Of a stretch of DNA of 64,000 bases, positions 1 through 10,656 are shown in pieces. Below the pieces are notes generated by a model. It saw only the letters and a list, made by a program, of their open reading frames with translations, did not search any database and was not told the origin of the DNA. A program made the position numbers and the translations under genes. This DNA comes from Streblospio benedicti (Eukaryota > Annelida > Polychaeta > Spionida > Spionidae), in the NCBI GenBank assembly GCA_019095985.1, contig CM032668.1:19269856-19333855 (forward strand), given 5' to 3'. Positions within the stretch are counted from its first letter, which is position 1. Each line of letters opens with the position of its first letter.

Positions 1-2335
1 AATGACTTTTTTGTTTGTTTTTGATAGTAACTTATGGTCTAAAATATTTTGAATACTGATATTGCATGTGGGGTAAGGGGTAAAAAATTCAATTTAATTA
101 GGGGAGGGGGCAGTACTAACCAGAGCTTGAAAATCTGGGTTAAACTTAAAGGGACCGCCCTTAAAAAGTTTTAGTAATTTAAGGAACAGAAGGAGGACCT
201 GAAAATCTTACCATTTTAGATTTTTTCCTTCCCGACCCTTTCCCCTGGCCTTGATAAATGGTAACCCCTAAAAAAACAATTTCATATAGAATTCTTTCTT
301 AGACACAAATATCCACCAGCCTAAAAAAAGGTGGTCTTTGTATGCTACATACTGATTTATTATTGTGATTACTAAGTGAAATCATTAATTTCTTATTTCA
401 TAGATACACGAACATGAAGAATGTTGCGTTTCCTTTGTCATGACGCTCCAGAAGAATCGGGTCAGTTTTTACATAATTTGTGACCATGTTATTTCAGGAG
501 CTTTATCCATAGTTTTCCAAGTAGGTTTTTGCATGACTCAGCCGGAGTTGTGGGAGGGTAATCAGGAAATGTGCATTAAATCTTCAAGACACAAATACCC
601 ACCGCTCTAGATTCTAAACATAGCAGCTTTTCACTCTTCACCATTCCTATTATTCAGCAGTACACTTCGGCTACCCTCAGTCATAATTACTGCACAGTCA
701 CCATTGCGGCTTTAGCAGTGTCTCACGCATCTTCCCCTGAGAAGGTGGTCGATAGATCTATCAATAGAAAATTAATAGATGTTACCTTGCTACTTCAAGA
801 CGAATCTATCGGAACACATTGGTGTAGGAATCTGCCATTTGTTGCATCCAGAGGACGTCAGTGTTGCTCCTGAGAGTATTACCGGGGAGTGTTATAAAGT
901 AGCCGTGGTGTATTTTGATTTCCATTGACCAATCATGTATTTTTTGTCCCATAAAAGTTTTAGTCCATGCGTTTACGTCCACACAGAGCTCAGAGCTGTC
1001 ATCACAGCATTCTTGACATTACTCTTTCAAATGAAAGTCGGTATTTAGCGTGCATTTGCTGCTTTGATATGTGATAGAGATTTGTATAATCACGCACCTA
1101 GAAACGTTTATTAGAATGTGCAGTAAAAAGTTTCTACATAAACATCCAGAGTATTAACTTATTTGACACCAAATATGAAACATAAGGCCAATTGAAGCGG
1201 GAATATTACAATAATACACCCGAATAAACCCTCCAGCTGGCTCTGTATCCACAGCAACCGTTGCTCTGAACGTTTCACCAAGAATTCCGCCATCCTGGGA
1301 TTACACCCGGCGGACATGGGGACAATTTGAAGAGAATATTTATCGGTTGGGGTGGTGTGTGCGGCTGTATCAAAGGGGACTGTGCAGTCAGAATGCCCAC
1401 TGTGTTGTTGTGTACAGCAGCACGCTTCTGGTGGATTGTGACGGGGAAATAGTACAAAGTCTTTATACAGTAGAACCTCGCTATCTCTTTCCTACAGGTT
1501 CTAGATATTAAAGAAGTTTCTATTGTCGGGATTACTAGTAAGCTCCACGAAATCGGGGAAGCATTGTCGGTATATGGGAATCCCTTTCATACTGCGTGAC
1601 ATCTAAATTGCTTCAGTATCTATGTTGCGACTTGGAAACACACTCGTTAGGAACAAAGTCAAATAACACAACAAGAAGTTTCAGGTGTGTACGGCCTGAT
1701 CTCTGACAGCTTGTGTCAGGAGTTAGGGTAAATAGTTTACACTCGTAAGCTCCACGAAATTGGGAAGTCATCGTCGGTCTTTGGGAATCTCTTTCACACT
1801 GTATGACATCTGCATTGCTTCAGTATCGACATAAGGTTTTTCCAGTCTAAATATAGACGCGACGCTTGACACTTGAGGTCAATTTCTATAAGTTCACCAT
1901 ACATTGTATTTTATAAAGTCAATTTATTTTGAGACACAATCTTCAAATTTGGCACATCGGTTACAAGAGAGATGATGATATACCTGTGTCCAAATCTGTC
2001 ATTGGATGCATGATATTGTATTAGGTATTCATAAATCTTTCTATTGGTTCAATGTACATTTCGTCATTCTGTCCTCTTGACTGTCTTATCATGTGTCGGA
2101 TCATGGTGTTATCAGTACAGTACTGTACATGCAGTATACCTCGGATTGGATCATATGATTACTGAATGCAGGTTTTAAATACTATGAAACTACAGAAATT
2201 TTGATATAATTGTCATTCTAATACAGTCAGGAAGTAAACTTTAGTATTTCACACTTTCATTTTTCAAGAGATTCTCATTTTGCTGGAAGAGTGGGGAAAG
2301 TGTTCCTATTGTTCTCATCATAAACATCAATCACC
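1..2335. other. Intergenic, no gene seen
   Basis: I see no coding sequence with recognisable homology here. A terminus-like string CAGTAGAACCTCGCTATC near 1468 resembles pogo/Tigger-type transposon ends, but no partner end is visible. An ~83-bp direct repeat lies within it. The last part should hold the 5' UTR and promoter of the TRIM gene; no clear TATA box or initiator can be singled out. Confidence 0.5.
1538..1827. repeat. Pair of ~83-bp direct repeats
   Basis: Positions 1538-1620 and 1745-1827 both begin GTAAGCTCCACGAAAT and both end CTTCAGTATC, with a few substitutions between them. The offset is about 207 bp. This looks like a short tandem duplication of unknown origin, possibly part of a decayed transposon whose end lies near 1468. 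Confidence 0.7.
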
Positions 2336-4189
2336 ATGGCAACAGCAGCAGTACCAAGCTCGGAGCTTTTAGACTTACTTAGTTGTGAGTTGTGTTTAGA
2401 GAAATACAATGATTCCGACCGACTGCCCAAACTCCTGAACTGCTCGCACACCTTCTGTTTGGTCTGTGTGCAGAGATATTACGAGTCCAAGCAGAAGATG
2501 AGACTCCCTTGTCCAAACTGCAGAGAAGTCTTCACAGTTCCTCCAGGTGGGGTTCAGAAGCTTAAAACAAACATTGTTGTAGTTAATCTCTTGGATCATC
2601 TTGCTCCATTTACTGCAGTTGACACAGATGATGATGTTGCTGAAGTAAACGTTGTTCCCAAAGCCAAGATCCCAGAAGAACCAAGTTCAGCAATGTGTAG
2701 TTTGCATCCAAGAGAAAAGTGCGACTTTTACTGCGATGACTGCAGAGATCCCATTTGTCATGACTGCATTGTGTCTCTAAGTGAAGGTCCCCACAAAACA
2801 CACAAGATACGTAAGTTGAGAGATGTACTCACCACGTACAGCACACAGCACAAGGATGCCTGTCAACAGGTCACCGACATAAAAATGGAAGGCAAGCAGA
2901 GGACAGAAGAACTGCTGGAAGAATTAGTACTGTCCAAAGATTCTCTGATGAAAGATGCCAAGTCAAAGCGTGACAAGGCACACCAGGAGGCAGATAGATG
3001 GTACCACAACACCACTGCCACTATCTCCAAGGTGTATGATGAATTACATGCTCAGATTCTCCAATTCATGTCCAAAATTGATCTCCAAGAATTGCAGCAA
3101 TCTTTGGAAAAAATAGGTTTGCAAAAAATTGATAGAGATTTGAAACAAGTTAAAGATTTTCTTGATGAATTGCAAAGTTCTGTAACCAGTTTCAAAAAGT
3201 CTACTGGATGGCCTACAAAGTTCTGGTCGGTTGATGTTGGGAAGATCACTGATGACTTTACTGTTGATTTAGGACACGTCACCGAACCTACACTCAAGCT
3301 GCCAGATGTGAACAGTTTTCCATACACAATTAAAAAGCACAAAACCGCTGAAGTAGCCAAGCCTAATGTTAGGAAGGAAACTCAACAACAGCAAGGATTT
3401 AGACTTCTTTCAGACTTTCCCATACAGCCTGCTTGTTACGCTGATGTTGGAATGACTACTAATGAGGCTGTTGTGTGTTTTAAAGGTCGATCAATAATCA
3501 AAAAGATTGCTTTCAAAAGTAAGGTGGTTATTGATTTGTATCAAAAACCATTACCAGGGAAGCTAGGCTTTAAGTGCAAGAAATACATCCTCAATCATAA
3601 CTATGTACTGGTAAGGATCTGGGATAAAGGTCCAAGTTACGTACTAAACTCCCAGCTGGAGTTGGTCTCCACCATCCAGGAAGACTACGGCTACATCATG
3701 GGTGCAGAGAGCACCCACTGGGTGGCGTTTGAGAAGGATGGCACCATCCAGATCTACGACCTGGAGCAGAAGCAGCTGCTACAGACGCTCACACCACCAG
3801 CCGGGGTCAGGTGGGTAAACCCCTCCATCTGCAGACACCCGGACTCACAGGCCACAGCAGTTGTAGATTGGAACAGCAAAAACCTGTGTATATACGACCA
3901 TGACGGCCGTCTCCTCCACACCCTCAAATTACAGTTTCTGCCTATTCCCTCCAACGCCATCTTGTGTAACCGGCGCCACCTGTATGTGGTGTCATACAAC
4001 CCGGTCAGTGTATTTGTGTTCTCATGGAGTGGTCAGTTGGTCACCACGTTGGACACACAGCAGCTCCGGATACCAGAGAGACAGTGGATACTGAACATTG
4101 TTGTTGATGAAGATCAGTTCACTACAGCGGTGGGTTCGGGGGGACCCAGTGCTGTTGTGAGTTGTTTTAAAACATTCCAGTGTGTGTAG
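2336..4189 (+). CDS. TRIM-type RING E3 ubiquitin ligase (TRIM56-like)
   Basis: Predicted 617-residue E3 ubiquitin ligase in one open frame. Seen: a C3HC4 RING at residues 17-62 (Cys17, Cys20, Cys36, His38, Cys41, Cys44, Cys59, Cys62); a B-box type 2 at 121-156 (Cys121, His124, Cys133, Cys136, Cys141, Cys144, His153, His156); a charged coiled-coil stretch at about 165-290; and a C-terminal half (about 350-617) with repeating hydrophobic strands and phrases such as IQIYDLEQKQ and LCIYDHDGRL, which suggests a divergent beta-propeller of the NHL-like type. The start ATG sits in CACCATGG, a strong initiation context. All zinc ligands are present, so the gene looks functional. Family knowledge: such TRIMs ubiquitinate partners chosen by the C-terminal domain, often in innate immunity, and are lineage-expanded in molluscs and amphioxus. 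The substrate cannot be inferred. TRIM45/TRIM2-like assignments remain possible. Confidence 0.9.
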   Translation: MATAAVPSSELLDLLSCELCLEKYNDSDRLPKLLNCSHTFCLVCVQRYYESKQKMRLPCPNCREVFTVPPGGVQKLKTNIVVVNLLDHLAPFTAVDTDDDVAEVNVVPKAKIPEEPSSAMCSLHPREKCDFYCDDCRDPICHDCIVSLSEGPHKTHKIRKLRDVLTTYSTQHKDACQQVTDIKMEGKQRTEELLEELVLSKDSLMKDAKSKRDKAHQEADRWYHNTTATISKVYDELHAQILQFMSKIDLQELQQSLEKIGLQKIDRDLKQVKDFLDELQSSVTSFKKSTGWPTKFWSVDVGKITDDFTVDLGHVTEPTLKLPDVNSFPYTIKKHKTAEVAKPNVRKETQQQQGFRLLSDFPIQPACYADVGMTTNEAVVCFKGRSIIKKIAFKSKVVIDLYQKPLPGKLGFKCKKYILNHNYVLVRIWDKGPSYVLNSQLELVSTIQEDYGYIMGAESTHWVAFEKDGTIQIYDLEQKQLLQTLTPPAGVRWVNPSICRHPDSQATAVVDWNSKNLCIYDHDGRLLHTLKLQFLPIPSNAILCNRRHLYVVSYNPVSVFVFSWSGQLVTTLDTQQLRIPERQWILNIVVDEDQFTTAVGSGGPSAVVSCFKTFQCV

Positions 4190-4286
4190 ACTAGGACATC
4201 ATGGATTGTACTGTACTCCACGTGGATCAAAATGATAAGAAATCATTACATTATGGTATCAGAAAATTCGCCAGTAATATATCTAA

Positions 4287-4292
4287 AATAAA
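4287..4292 (+). terminator. Candidate poly(A) signal of the TRIM gene
   Basis: AATAAA about 100 bp after the stop codon. It is the first canonical hexamer downstream. No transcript evidence is available. Confidence 0.35.
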
Positions 4293-4415
4293 TTCAGCTG
4301 GCATTTGCATCTGTTAAAGTGACACATGGGTGTGCTTCATTATAACAACACTTGTTCAAATGGCGCACTTGTGTATGTAGGCACAAATCCATTTTAGTCT
4401 CACTGCATGCAAATG

Positions 4416-5070
4416 TATTCTTCAATTCCAGGTAGCGCAGAAAAGCTGCGCACTCATCTTTTTTTCTTTTCTTTCTATTTTTGAAACATATTTTTATAGA
4501 TACTTCCGGTGCATAGGCAGATCCAGGGGGCGCAGGGGGTGCACGCCCCCCCCCCTTTCCCACCAAAATACTTCATTTTCATGAAAACCCTCAAGTGCGC
4601 CCCCCCCCCCCTTTTCCTTAAGTGCGCCCCCCCCCCCTTTTCCAAAAACCTGGATCTGCCTATGGGGGGGGGGGGGGTGTTATAAGCCCATTTAAACTCG
4701 CATTTTAATAGTGCTATATCATTCAAAATGTGTATTCTACATAAAATATATTCTTGCCGTGCTGATAAACGTTGGAAAATGAAGTGAATACATAAATTTG
4801 AGACGTGCATGTTTTATAAAAGTGAAGTTCGCAAGTTTGTATCAGTCACTGGTCGTCTGCCATTTTTATGAAGACCGATCTTTTGCCCATATAATATAAT
4901 ATCTTCATCAATTTTCATGCTAACTAAAATCCGATTACAGATTCATAATATACTATAAATACCATATTAAAGGAAAGTTCTTTCCATGGATGCCATACGA
5001 TAAATGATACTTGAAAATGACCTTTAAATATTTAAAGTAGTTTTGGTCTAGAATTGAATTGGAATTGACA
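4416..5070 (-). mobile_element. Degraded TIR element, family A, copy 1
   Basis: Begins GTATTCTTCAATTCCAGG and is homologous, in reverse orientation, to 35817-36527: the shared text includes the ACTTCCGG and TTATAAGCCCATTTAAA segments, the ATTCATAATCTGTAATCGG-type segment (reverse complement here) and CTTTCCATG-ATGCCATA near 4990. The far terminus is not preserved; similarity fades at about 5040-5070. It is interrupted by a small palindromic MITE at 4513-4668. Confidence 0.6.
4513..4668. mobile_element. Palindromic MITE inserted in family A element
   Basis: Terminal inverted repeats ATAGGCAGATCCAGG and CCTGGATCTGCCTAT bound ~155 bp rich in poly(C) runs and the phrase AAGTGCGCCCCCC, which occurs twice. 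The family A copy at 35817-36527 lacks it and reads straight through from CCGGTATA to TGTTATAAG, so this is an insertion with a natural empty-site comparison. No coding capacity; hAT-like or other class II origin is a guess. Confidence 0.7.
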
Positions 5071-5106
5071 AAGACGATTTTGATGGTGGTGTTACAGGAA
5101 TATTTA

Positions 5107-5812
5107 GGGAACGATCATAAATAACGACATCGGGAGTGTCGTCCATTTATAGGGCTCTAAGAAAAGTTACCCCCCCCCCCATCAACATTTTAAAAAGTTG
5201 AGTGACCCCACCCCCTCCGCTAAGGGACCATTCAGTATTTATGACAGGGTGGGGTAGGAGGATTTTAGGACGGGCCATGAACTTTTGTCACAATGTTTGG
5301 AGGGGAGGCTATCAAATTTTTCACATAAAATTTGCCCCTAGATTTTTTAGAGATTCTGTACTAAAATTTACTGTTTTTTTTATATCATGGATATCCATCA
5401 AATCGGATTTTAGTTAACCAACAATGATTGCGTTAACTGTTGGGGGTGAGGGGAGGGGGGTGGGGGGTCATCAATTTTTGTCACATGAAATTGAGGGGGG
5501 GTTAACAAATTTTTCACAGAGGTTTGAGGGGGCTATTTAATTTTTTCACAGCAATTTTGGAAAATCCTCCTACCCCACCCTGTCACAAATACTGAAAGGT
5601 CCCTAAAGCAAAAGTTCTTTACATAGTCATTGCAATGTTGGACAATTTCAAAAAGAAAATATTTGAAAAATTATGCCGTAGCGTGATGAAAAAATTCAGC
5701 GACCCTTGCCCCCCCCCCCCACTAAAAAGAGGAATCAGAAAAGTTGGACGACCCCCACACCTTTTTTTTTTTAATGCCAACCCCCCCAGTATCATTATTT
5801 ATGATCGTTCCA
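5107..5812. mobile_element. Harbinger/ISL2EU-like MITE, outer element
   Basis: Left end GGGAACGATCATAAATAACGA and right end, inverted, TATCATTATTTATGATCGTTCC. TTA flanks the left side (5104-5106) and TTA follows at 5813-5815, consistent with the 3-bp TWA duplications of PIF/Harbinger. It contains poly(C) tracts and a second element at 5224-5603. Non-coding. The same termini bound 16100-17334. Confidence 0.65.
5224..5603. mobile_element. Harbinger-like MITE, nested inner element
   Basis: About 43-bp terminal inverted repeats, starting GGGACCATTCAGTATTTATG on the left and GGGACCTTTCAGTATTTGTG on the right (reverse complement), continuing into GACAGGGTGGGGTAGGAGG on both sides with only a couple of mismatches. 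Flanked on both sides by TAA (5221-5223 and 5604-5606), the target duplication of PIF/Harbinger elements. It is 380 bp, non-coding and younger than the element it lies in. Confidence 0.8.
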
Positions 5813-5893
5813 TTACATTGAATTTTTTTTCCTGAAAGTGGTGAATGGTAAGGTATCGTTGGAAAAAATTAGGCATATATTTGAAGAAAAATA

Positions 5894-6068
5894 ATACGGG
5901 CACGCCAGTGCCTGCCCTATATGTACTGTTAACACCCGGAAGTTTGAATCACACCGGAAATTTTTCTACTTTGGAGCCAGCTTATCCTTATTATTTCAAT
6001 GGTGCCACGCCCACTTCCACAAAGACCCGTTACGGGAACATGACTGACGGACTAGTCCCTTTTCTTTT
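5894..6068 (-). repeat. Dispersed repeat, inverted copy of 55345-55497
   Basis: Shares, in reverse orientation, GCCACGCCCACTTCCAC, ACGGACTAGTCCCTTTT, CGGAAAT and GCCTGCC blocks with 55345-55497. Identity is moderate with small gaps. No coding content; probably the end region of a TIR element. Confidence 0.6.
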
Positions 6069-6179
6069 TAACAACGTAAACATGGACACGAGAACACCCA
6101 TTTTCCCACCCGCTTCAAATACAAAATCATGTTTTACTGATAATAATCAATTATCTTGGTGATAGTTTGAATGGTTTCC

Positions 6180-7117
6180 TTAATATATTTTTATTATCTG
6201 TTGAATGCGATACAAATAAGTGTTTAGATCACTATGTTTCTGTCGAACTGAACTAATAAAAATCACTCAAACGTGGAAGTCGGATTGACTAGTCTAGACT
6301 AGTGTGTGCCGTAGCTGTCAAAAGCGGCCTTTTTTGCCAAATAAAAGATATAATGAGCTGAAAGTGTGAAAATAAGAATCTGCATCGAATTTTATATCTC
6401 CTATGTGACCATGATAATTTTTGGACTTGTCAATAACACTGTGTGGATAAACCAAAATGCGATTGTTGCCCGGGATTGTTGATGGTAGATCTAGGCAGGT
6501 GTCAAAAAGTAGGTTGCACTGACTTCACACACACAAAAAAAAACGGGATTGGAAAATCAATATGGCATTTGGCTTAAGTATTGCAAAGCCAAAGTACTAG
6601 TAGTATTAGTATTAGAAGTGGTACTGCTTTTGTTTTCAATGTCGTGTTTTGATAAAAATTCAAATACTCTAACATATATGTTTGTCTAATGACAGTGGAC
6701 TCTATATGACAATGTGGGATTTAATGTTGTGCATCGTGAGGATGGATAGACTGTGTCTGTGTGATCTCATTAGCAAATTGTGCATTTTCATAATGTTTTG
6801 ATTGTAATATATATAAACACCCTCCCGGACCCAGGACCCAGACGTGGTAAAGCCAAATATTAGCCTGCTAAAGGTTTCACTTCAAAACCTAGATCTACGC
6901 ATATGATAACATTGACAGTTTGTATGAATGGACAGGTGATTGAATCATTCGTGAATGAAGTTTGATAAGATTGGTAGTGTGTCAGCAAAAATAAACAAGG
7001 CAAACTCAATCATGAGAGTGATAAGATTAAAGAAATAGATGCGGTCGCCAGTGTCTCGACATACGTCAGTCTCGTCATGTCACTAAAATGTACATGTGAC
7101 TAGACTCTGACATCTAG
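6180..7117. other. Intergenic, no gene seen
   Basis: AT-rich spacer with no recognisable gene or repeat boundary. The CTAGACTAG motifs near 6290 are too short to interpret. Confidence 0.4.
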
Positions 7118-7570
7118 ATCTATTTGCTTACCTACAACAATGTTCATGAAGAAAGCTTTCTAGTATTATGTAAGGCACTTGTTAGACCTCATCTTAAATA
7201 TGCCGACCAAGTCTGGGCTCCATACCCCAAGAAAGATATTGAGACATTAGAGAATACGCAATGGAGGGCAACCAAGCTAATTCCTGGATACAAAGAACTA
7301 GATTATGAGCAGAGACCAACACTGACTAGTCTATCGTAGACATGATAGAATTATAAAAACATACTGGCCGGAAAATACTAGTTTCAACAAAGATCTGATG
7401 ACAGAGGCCTAATATTAGAAAGATATGGGTTAGACCTGAACTCTGTACCACATGAGAAAGATTTTAGTTTGATATTAAATAACCAGCTAAAGTTTGATTG
7501 CGGCATTGAGATTCATAGATCAAGATCAAGAAAGGATCACAGTCAAGATTATGTTGATTTTGTAAGTGTA
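7118..7570 (+). mobile_element. LINE (CR1/Jockey-type) reverse transcriptase 3' fragment
   Basis: The frame starting near 7124 reads CKALVRPHLKYADQVWAPY, then KKDIETLENTQWRATKLIPG. This is the conserved C-terminal thumb/connection region of CR1/Jockey-group reverse transcriptases (usual pattern LVRPHLEYA-QVW-P, K-DI-LE--Q-RATK-I). Frame shifts and stops follow, and the C-terminal tail continues to about 7570 in other frames. It is a 5'-truncated dead copy; the catalytic FADD region is absent. Confidence 0.8.
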
Positions 7571-10129
7571 TAGATTTATTTTGATACAATACTGTCAAAT
7601 TAGTATGCAAGTTTTTGCCTGCAATATTCTGTAAAATATAGAAAATTATTAAGCATAATTTGAATCAATTTCCATTGTACTTTTCATGTTAATTTTGTCA
7701 TTCATGGCTATCAGATTTTGCGATTTTCATCTATGAATAATTTTGTGACTATTTTATTTTTGTCCATCCTGGACCTACTTTACATAGGCTATAAATGTTT
7801 GCTGACTATCTAAATCTGCATTTTTACACCTACCCACGAAATTCGCGTATTAAACCGTGCGCAAACATTTCCAGTTATACAGTAATATAAATGTTACATT
7901 TAGATAAATATTTGTGAAAATAATTATTGTTAATACTGTAAAGCGAGAATGTTTTTGGAAAAGTAAAGTGTGTAAATTTGAACTATGAATATTATAGGTT
8001 GTGTTAGTTTCAGTAATTCCTATGTGTGCAATAGAATGTAAAAAAGTTCAGCAAAACTTAATTTTGTGATTACCACCATTACCACCATTCTGATCTATTT
8101 CAGACTTATGGGTCTAGTCCTAAAAATAATAGCTGCTGCACGCATTTTTGTTTGTAAACAATGTTACTACGGGTTCAGCAATCAACATAGTTCCTTAAAC
8201 TTAGAAATATTGACTATATATGGTGTATGGCGGTTGCTTGTGCAGTAATTCGGGACATACTTGAGAGAGGGTGCACTTTGTACCTGCTTGCAAATTTTCA
8301 AGTAGATTCATAGAGTTTAATTTTGGAGAAAAGGGTGTGAGTGACTGGTGGTGTTTGTTGGGAAACCACCATTGTTGGGCTTTCTGCAGGTGACGAAAAA
8401 TAGGTACTTTTTGTTGCAAATCAATTTAAAAGAAATCCACACACGCAAGGTTGTCAATTTTTTAATATGTTGGACACACTGCAAATTCATGCTAGTGTGT
8501 ATTGAAACGCTATAGATATGAAGGATTTGAGGCCAAATGAGGCCAGTTTTGCTGTCTGGGGTGTAAACTTTGTGATAACTAAATCACCTCCAGTCAGATT
8601 TCCATGGCAACCAAGTATTGTGTGGACTAAAAATGTATGTTTTGCATGGAATTTAATTGAATCTGCATCTCTTTTCGAATAAAAACACATACAGCTTCTC
8701 TATGTTTATCAAAAACTGAATGAGACATGAGAGATTTCAAAAGGGCACACTTTGGTAGCTGCACACAGCAATGGCAAATCAGAAAATCCCCAATCATTCT
8801 AGGACTAGAACCTTATTCAATTGCTTCAACGTAGTGTAAAACATATTCTCGTGGATGGAGGACGATTCACCATGAGATGGACAGATAATATTTTGCTCAA
8901 ATATTTAGTGATAAGGCATATAAATTGATATACCATGCTTAAGTGTGTATCTGCTTGTAAATTTCATCTCAATACTTCATTTCAATATTTGGTTATAGTA
9001 TTCGTAGATCATAAAAACTGATAGCAATATTCTTATGACACTATATCAACATTTTGTCAGGTTGTGGATGCTTGGGTGAGAGTTTTTGTCATAGTCTAGT
9101 TTTATTGTTTACTCTCAAATTCAGTCATACATGATAGTATCTTTAAACAGAATTGAATGTGTAAATGTGTACTTTTATTTGTTATTTTTCATTTATTTGA
9201 AAGCATTGTTATCTATGAATAAATACACCAAATAGTAGTACATTTTTGTTTGAACTGTTTTATATTTCATCATTCACATGGCCACACTACATGCCCAAAA
9301 CCAGCGTCAAGAGTAACTTCATGATCAGAATAATAATAAAAAAAAGAAAAAAAAAATCAGCGAGAATAAAGCTCCTAAAAAATTGACACAGCACCCATGT
9401 TTCTCAAATTTCACCTCTAACAATTTGACCTAAGACCCCCCACATGTTTATTATATGTTCTAACATTTTGATGGCAAATAAAATGTGTATTATTATATGT
9501 TCTAGAGGATATTTTACCATTAAATGAACACTTATTTTTCTATAATTCTGTGGTCTGTTGCTAGCTGTGGCTGGTGTTAGGGATTGTCTATTTATAAAAA
9601 AAGAGGGCATTAGTCAGGAGCGCGCACACACACACCTGCATGTAGCTCACCCAAGTTAGTAACTCAATTTCTGCCGCCTTTAGTCTCAACTGTGTGTGTT
9701 GGTCTTATTCATACTTCCATGAAGTTGTTTTTTTGATTAGTTATTAAACTCTAAATAAGCTACACTGTCTATCACAATGCCAACTGTTCTACTATTAAAG
9801 ATAGTGGGGTCGTTATGTATCAAATTCCAAAACTTGGTATATTTGATTCTATTAATTATGAACGTGTTCAGTTTCAGATATCAGTATTTCACTTGCATCT
9901 ATATTTAGTTGTAACATGATTGTATTACATTTCATATGAATAATATCTTAAAGTGATAAAAAATTGATTTAAAATACACAGATTTATGTCAGTTAATTAT
10001 TATTTATTAAAGATTTATTGTGTAGTTCGTTTGATAGTGCTTTCAGTGTATCAACATAGTTAACTTGAATAGCAACAAGACTACAAGTAGACAGATTATG
10101 CAGATGTTGAAGATATTGGATACAAAAAA
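7571..10129. other. Intergenic, no gene seen
   Basis: Low-complexity AT-rich DNA. Short open frames on both strands lack homology or codon bias. A small (CA)n run lies near 9625-9637. Nothing further can be supported. Confidence 0.4.
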
Positions 10130-10620
10130 ATCATATCAGTGCTCACAGTGGTGGCAACGTCATATGTTTAGTGTGTGAGAGATTATTCAGTCAGAAGACT
10201 GAAGAGGATAAGATAAGAAGGGAAATCTTTATGTCCACGTAAGAACACACAATGCTGAGAAACCATATGAATGTCGTGAATGGGGCAGTTTTTTAGACTT
10301 ACCGACCTCTTGATCAATCACATGAGAACTCACACAGGATGGACACGTTTGTCACGTTAGTGTGTGTGAAATTATAACGCGGCACATTTGAACTCACAGT
10401 CGTGATAAACCATATACATGTACATTGTATGACAAATCTTTCAGTGAGTAGGGGAAAGTACAGAGGCACATGAAAAGTCATACTGGTTGTGAAGTATTAC
10501 AAGTTTAATGAGTGTGACAAGTGTTTTGGTGAAAATTGCAACCTTTAGGCATGCACATGAGAATCCATACTCGGGAGAAACTTTCACCATAATGGATGCA
10601 GGAAAGCAATTAAGAATAAA
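10130..10620 (+). pseudogene. C2H2 zinc-finger gene relic
   Basis: Fragments of Kruppel-type fingers appear in shifting frames: an AEKPYEC linker-plus-finger start near 10255, MRTHTG near 10321, KPYTCTLYDKSF with RHMKSHTG between about 10407 and 10490, and MRIHTRE near 10558. Intact C-x2-C...H-x3-H fingers no longer exist; stops and frameshifts separate them. The relic ends just before the MBTPS1 frame, so the retained protease gene lies immediately downstream of, or within, an old zinc-finger locus. Confidence 0.7.
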
Positions 10621-10656
10621 TGGATGTTATAAAAGTTAAAATGGATATATAACCAT

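Noticed and set aside
5845-6162. 105-codon plus-strand open frame
   Set aside because: It lies across a dispersed non-coding repeat shared in reverse with 55345-55497.
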